DNA from: Penicillus capitatus
Lineage: Eukaryota > Chlorophyta
Reading direction: 5' to 3'
DNA: 64,000 bases
Assembly: GCA_965649825.1 (NCBI GenBank)
Contig: OZ287696.1
Location: 2,232,001 to 2,296,000, forward strand
This document shows positions 59,581 to 64,000 of the stretch, piece by piece. Under the pieces are notes generated by a model. It ran no database searches. It was not told the DNA's origin and worked only from the letters and a program-made list of their open reading frames with translations. The position numbers were made by a program, and so were the translations under genes. Positions within the stretch are counted from its first letter, which is position 1; every line of letters begins with the position of its first letter.

Positions 59581-60340
59581 AATCTAAAAGTGTCGCCGCC
59601 GGATGGCTCGGCACCCTACATGCCCCTCAGCGAGATTCGGTCGAATGACAGACAGCAGGAAGCATACTGCCGGGTCCTGTCTCAGTAGAACGAGCTCTAC
59701 GCAGAATGTCGCCGCATGAGAACGCAGGTCACACAGGCTCTTGTCCTACACGAGCAGTGCTCCGTGGAGTGGGACGACCCCTCTGTGTCCTCGAAACAGG
59801 AGCTGTTTCGCCGCAGGGAGAAAGCTGCCAAGGAGCGCACCGGCAAGGCAGGTTCAGGAGGGAAGCACAGACTCCAGGATCCGCCTCCGAAGGAGGTGGA
59901 GTTTGTGAATCCGGACTTGGAGGAGTACCTCCTGGCATCGCTCGAGTCGATGCACAAGAGACTCATCCCAGACTGCAGAGTCTGATCTCCGCTGCGATGC
60001 ACGTCCACGTTAAGAGCTTGTCGGATCCAGACTCCCGGCAGCGCCACGCCGTGAAGCGCCTTGCCATCGACCAGAGAAACGACATCACGAGACTGGGCAT
60101 CGCTCCCAAGCGACTGGCGCGAGACGGCAGTGGAGCGAAGAGGTACAGAGCCGTCGAAGCGACGACCGGGGTCTCGTCCTCCACGAAGGATGCTGGATGC
60201 CGTTCGTCGAGCGTCCCTTCGAAGATGAGGAGGCGTCAGGATGGGAGACGACTGCCGACCACGTCCTGCGTCGTCTGCCGAAAACGACTTTCGATCTGAG
60301 CGAAGCAGAGGCGAAGCAGACGATGCTCTCGGACAGATGA
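59581..60340 (+). CDS. Hypothetical multi-exon gene, incompletely resolved
   Basis: Three stretches read like protein. 59581-59985 is one frame (SPPDGSAPYMPLSEIRSNDR; later NELYAECRRMRTQVTQALVL; VEFVNPDLEEYLLASLESMH) interrupted by a single TAG at 59686-59688. A second frame, about 60147-60340, reads LVLHEGCWMPFVERPFEDEE and LPKTTFDLSEAEAKQTMLSD. The frame after 60340 (LLTRLFYDVDGAILMKRVAL) may continue it. Connecting introns were not established. No family recognised. The TAG may be the end of an intron, a disabling mutation, or a sign that the two halves are separate. Confidence 0.35.
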
Positions 60341-60444
60341 CGACGGCCAAAATGACTTACTCACTCGATTGTTCTACGACGTCGACGGCGCCATTCTCAT
60401 GAAACGTGTGGCCCTTCGGCTTTCATCCGACGTGCGACGCCTGA

Positions 60445-61356
60445 CCTCTGCGCGATCCCGAGACCTCGCCAAGCGGCGTCGACGGCCGCTCTCGTGTCCC
60501 CCGGTCTTCCCGAAGGACGGATCCCCCGAAGAGACGACTCTGCTCTCGGTGCGGCTCCGTGCCCGAGCTGGAGTTCGCCAGAGGGACTGCGGCGCGTGAC
60601 GACTACGACGCCATCTGCGTTCTCGGAGGCGGCCACTCGGCCGACGGAACGCATCCGCCCTGGGTCTCGCGGCGACTCGAACTCGCCCGACGTCTCCTCG
60701 AGCGCCAGGCCGGTCCCGCCGTCCTCCTGTGCGTCGGTAAGCGATTCCCTTCGGACGTCTCCTTCGGAGGTATTTGTGCAGGGGGAGGAACACCGCACAG
60801 GCCGCCGCTGTGCGACGAGCACGGCTACGCGGTCCATGAGGCGACGCTGCTCGCGGCGGACCTGATCTCGCAGGGCGTCGATGCCCGACGACTCCTAAAG
60901 GAGTATGCCTCCTACGACACCATCGGCAACGCCTACTTCACAATGACGTCCCACGCCATCCCTGCGAAGTGGTCTCGCGTGGCCGTCGTCACCAGCGAGT
61001 CCCACATGCCGAGGTCGAGAGCTCTCTACACCGACATCTTCAGCCTGGGGAGCGCTCACCTGCCAGATTCGTACCGTCCTGCGATCACCCGATCTCCTGC
61101 CGATCTCCTGCAACCTAGGTTCCTGCTGGAGTTCTTCGCGGCCTCGGACGAAGGCGCCCTGTCTCCTGAGGTGCTGGAAGCGCGGCGCGCGCGGGAGGCG
61201 GCGAGTCTCGCCGAGTGGAAGCAGAACTTCGCGAAGATCGAATGCCTGGCAGACTTCCACCTCTGGCTCTACGCCACCCACAGGTGCTACGCCGTGGCTC
61301 GGCAGCACGAGTTCGCATTCTCTGACATCGGCGACCTCGATCGACTGACCTATTAA
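60445..61356 (+). CDS. DUF218 (YdcF/SanA-like) protein, 5' end unresolved
   Basis: DUF218 proteins are Rossmann-like; bacterial ones act in envelope biology, and eukaryotic ones are mostly plastid or vacuolar proteins of unknown function. Motifs: DAICVLGGGHSAD near the start, VHEATLLAADLISQGVDARR, EYASYDTIGNAYFTM, VAVVTSESHMPRSRAL. A 45-nt GTAAGC...GTGCAG segment at 60737-60781 interrupts the conserved LLCVGGGTPHRPP and is certainly an intron, although it leaves the frame open. No in-frame ATG precedes the domain, so a 5' exon is missing. The stop is 10 bp from the convergent cysteine synthase stop. Confidence 0.8.
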   Translation, partial: PLRDPETSPSGVDGRSRVPRSSRRTDPPKRRLCSRCGSVPELEFARGTAARDDYDAICVLGGGHSADGTHPPWVSRRLELARRLLERQAGPAVLLCVGKRFPSDVSFGGICAGGGTPHRPPLCDEHGYAVHEATLLAADLISQGVDARRLLKEYASYDTIGNAYFTMTSHAIPAKWSRVAVVTSESHMPRSRALYTDIFSLGSAHLPDSYRPAITRSPADLLQPRFLLEFFAASDEGALSPEVLEARRAREAASLAEWKQNFAKIECLADFHLWLYATHRCYAVARQHEFAFSDIGDLDRLTY

Positions 61357-61366
61357 ACAAGTTGTG

Positions 61367-62807
61367 TTAAAGGCGAAACTCTTTCGACTGGACAGGTTCG
61401 TTTCCCGATCCCCGTCGCCACGTTCCCGGCATTTGGTCCTCGTCCGTCGCGTCCATCCTCCACTGCTCGTTGAACAGGACGGTCGACAGATACCGTTCGC
61501 CGAAGCTCGGAAGAACGACGACGATCAGCTTGTCCCGGTTCTCCGAGCGCAGCCCGACGCGCAGGGCGGCCTCGACGGCGGCGCCGGACGAGATGCCTGC
61601 CAGGATCCCCTCCTCCGTCGCCAGTCTCCGCGCCATGGCGATCGCTTCCTTGCTCGACACCTTGATCACCTCGTCGATCAGGTCCCTCCTGAGGACCTTC
61701 GGAACGAATCCCGCGCCGATGCCCTGGATCTGGTGGTAGCCTGGCCGGCCGCCGGACAGGACGGCGCTCTCGGTCGGTTCGACGGCGATGAGCTGTATCC
61801 CCGGGTTCTGTTCGCGCAGGAACTGTCCGGCTCCGGTGATCGTCCCTCCGGTCCCGACGCCCGCCACCAGAATGTCGATGGCACCGTTCGTGTCGTGCCA
61901 GATCTCCGGCCCCGTCGTCTCGTAGTGCGCCTGAGGATTAGCCGGGTTCTCGAACTGCTGCAGCATGTAGGCTGAGGGCAGCTGCCTTCGGATCTCCTCT
62001 GCCTTCTGGATGGCCCCTCTCATTCCCTAAGGCACCACACCCTGTCCGACCCGCCGAGCGCGGCCGGTTCACCTGCGATCCGTCCGTCAAGACAAGTCTG
62101 GCGCCGAACCCCTTCAGCAGAACGCGCCGTTCCGTGCTCATCGTGTCCGGCATCGTCAGGACCAGATCGTACCCCAGAGTGGAGGCAACGAAGGCCAAAC
62201 CCACTCCGGTGTTGCCGCTCGTCGGTTCCACCTACTCCACAGATTCTCCACCCAAAAAACGGCTGCGAGGTGGCTCGCACGAGTGTCGTGACTCCCGGCT
62301 TGATCCATCCTCTCCTCTCCGCGTCACGGACCATGCTCAGCGCGATCCGATCCTTCACACTGGCCACCGCAGCCACGACATCACTTTGCAGAATCGCGTT
62401 AGGGCTCGTGCCTCTTGCAGGGTTCCATGGTCTCGAGCTTGGCGGCGATCTGCGCGAAGCTGGTCCTTACCACGCGGTTCAAGAACACCTAGCAATCGTC
62501 GGCTGCCGGTCCGTGCGAACGGAAGTCATACCGTCGGCGTGTCCCCTATGGTGGCGCACACGTCGGCGGAAAGCTTTGCGCTGCCGTTGCGTTTGATGTC
62601 GGCCGCGAGCCCACCGTCTGCTTCGCTCTGGCCTCCGATCTCCATCCTCGGCCGCAGACGCGCGCGTCGAGTACTGTGTCCAGCTTTGTGACTCGAAACT
62701 TTCGGTGAACCTTTCCACGGAAGGACAGTCCGCATGATGCAAAAAAACGACAACCCGTACAGGAGAACGAACGCACGCGTTTTGGCAAAGATGATGACGA
62801 CTTCCAT
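61367..62807 (-). CDS. OASTL: Cysteine synthase, plastid-targeted
   Basis: PLP enzyme that makes cysteine from O-acetylserine and sulfide. Exons 62807-62532, 62488-62412, 62359-62281, 62231-62073, 62026-61367; 1251 nt, 416 aa. PLP lysine in [33 protein letters not shown], and the PLP-phosphate/Ser segment [12 protein letters not shown] are present. The N-terminus has a hydrophobic core ([14 protein letters not shown]) then an Arg/Ser/Lys stretch ([20 protein letters not shown]), the pattern of a bipartite signal-plus-transit peptide for a complex plastid. Intron 2 is GC-AG (AGAG|GCACGA). Its ATG is 11 bp after the stop of the upstream LAGLIDADG-like gene on the same strand. Confidence 0.93.
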
Positions 62808-62818
62808 CACTGAGGCGT

Positions 62819-63987
62819 CTAATTCACCTCTTTGATCAGCGTCAGAGTCTTGCCCTGGTCCCAAAACGGAAAGTCCTTCTTCTCCTGTTGCAGCTTGAAC
62901 GTCTTTACCTCACTAATCGTGGCTCCTTCACGGGCTAACTCCATCTGCCTAGCCGCATTCTCCCTATAGCGCTGGCTATAGGGATGGCACTCGACGGAGA
63001 GGGCCCCCTTGCGCTCGTCGGAGTTGAGGTTTCTCACCAGATTCGACAGCTTCTTCCAAGCACGCTCCGTCCTGATCTTTGCGATAGGGTAGTACACCAG
63101 GCGATAATAACGACCCACGTCGACGTTCTTAATGGAGAGTGGCTTGAACATTCGACAGTATCTGGAAGAGACTCGGCAGGAGTATGAAGATGGGCAAAGA
63201 CTGACCTGTTCACCCGAATATGCAGTTTGCGCTCCCTGACAGTCCACCTCAGCCAGTCTCCGTCCTCTTCAATGTCTCCGCCCCCGAAGATTGCCTTCAT
63301 GTGTTCCAGGAGAGATCTGTCGTCTGACAGCAGCCAGAACTTAAGCTGGATGCGGAAGTACGGGAAGGTGCCGGACTCGACTAATCGTCCAGCGAAGAGT
63401 CCATAGCTGCTGTCGATCCAACCCATGAGCCACTTGTTATTGAGTTGGGGCCTCCACTGGCACGTCTCCTTGAAAACAAATCCCTCGTCCTGCCAGACGC
63501 CCAGGTCCTTGTAGCGCTGCACCCATTCCCTGAAGGTGTCCCTGGACCGTTGGAGGAAGAGATTGCCATTGAGCAGATGGATGATACACGGTAGGTGCTT
63601 GTCGTCTTTCACGTAGAAGATCTCTTTGGTGTCGTCGGCGTGGCCGAAGTGTAGAAGGGAGCGGATCTTTCTGAAGAACTGTTTGTCTGAATGGTGCAGC
63701 GCGAAGTAGGGACGCCCGTTAGGGCCGACCTTGAATGGGAGCTGTGCCTCCGTGATGCCAATGAACCACTCAGCGAAGTGCGTATCCAGATGGTCTTTGT
63801 TGTCGGGTTGGACTTGGTGAAAGGCCTCAAGGCTGGGACGGGACAACGGCAGACTTAGCGGATCGTTGCTCCGATCTGGACGAGGTGGTCTAGGCGACCC
63901 GTGTCTCAGTTCCAAGTCCTCCAGGGACCCTACACTCTCTTTCTCGCTCTCTTCGAGCTTCACTAGCTGAGAGTCCGTGATTTCCAT
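62819..63987 (-). CDS. LAGLIDADG-derived protein with both catalytic acids lost
   Basis: Two exons, 63987-63206 and 63161-62819, give 1125 nt and 374 aa. After an 80-residue charged, Pro-rich extension there are two LAGLIDADG homing-endonuclease domains in the usual arrangement. Domain 1: WFIGITEAQLPF (residues 74-85), FALHHSDKQFFRKIRSLLHF, IIHLLNGNLFLQ, FREWV. Domain 2: NNKWLMGWIDSSYGLF (about 184-198), then FKxWLLSDDRSLLEH, FGGGDIE. At the two active-site positions where the family has Asp or Glu there are Gln (Q82) and Ser (S194), so nuclease activity is not expected. Organellar intron proteins of this family act as maturases when dead. The gene is nuclear: it has a 44-nt intron and stops 11 bp before the cysteine synthase ATG. 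Confidence 0.8.
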
Positions 63988-64000
63988 CTTCTCGGTTTCT

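Overview
This window is nuclear DNA of a eukaryotic protist that carries, or whose ancestors carried, a plastid. Genes are interrupted by very short introns (about 90 were placed by frame and homology; nearly all are 30-77 nt, the longest 223 nt), some retrotransposon sequence is present, and several products are typical of plastid-bearing lineages: a fibrillin/PAP protein, a TGD3-type lipid-import ABC ATPase, a cyanobacterial-style PRC-barrel protein, a plant-type J-domain protein, PRMT10, and GDP-L-galactose phosphorylase. The cysteine synthase starts with a hydrophobic signal followed by a basic/Ser-rich stretch, which suggests a plastid bounded by extra membranes. I cannot name the organism.

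Layout. 1-8 kb: transposon remnants, namely a Ty3/gypsy integrase running off the left edge, a decayed gypsy pol with two nonsense codons, an odd membrane-anchored retropepsin-like ORF behind a TATA box, and a heat-shock-element-like cluster. 8-55 kb: a compact gene block with many divergent pairs. In order: DMT transporter, VTC2, UPF0235/STEEP-like protein, spermidine synthase, two unplaced ORFs, Tim17/22 family, DCAF12, vasculin-like, TRAPPC9, DeSI peptidase, TGD3-type ATPase, GCN1 (18 exons, 2665 aa), MECR, Hikeshi, METTL6, a large disordered protein, exosome RRP43, fibrillin, Mei2-like, J-domain protein, PRC-barrel protein, a small membrane protein, sorting nexin, PRMT10, seipin. 55.8-59.6 kb: poorly coding stretch with unrecognised ORFs and a Cys-rich membrane protein. 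59.6-64 kb: GC-richer block with a hypothetical gene, a DUF218 protein, plastid cysteine synthase, and a nuclear LAGLIDADG-derived protein that has lost both catalytic acids.

The gene block is mostly housekeeping: translation control (GCN1), tRNA modification (METTL6), RNA decay (RRP43), mitochondrial fatty acid synthesis and import (MECR, Tim17/22 family), membrane traffic (TRAPPC9, sorting nexin), lipid droplets (seipin), heat-shock nuclear import (Hikeshi), polyamine and ascorbate synthesis. Exon models come from reading frame plus remembered family conservation. In nearly every multi-exon model the exon lengths sum to a multiple of three, which supports the placements, but no transcript data were available.
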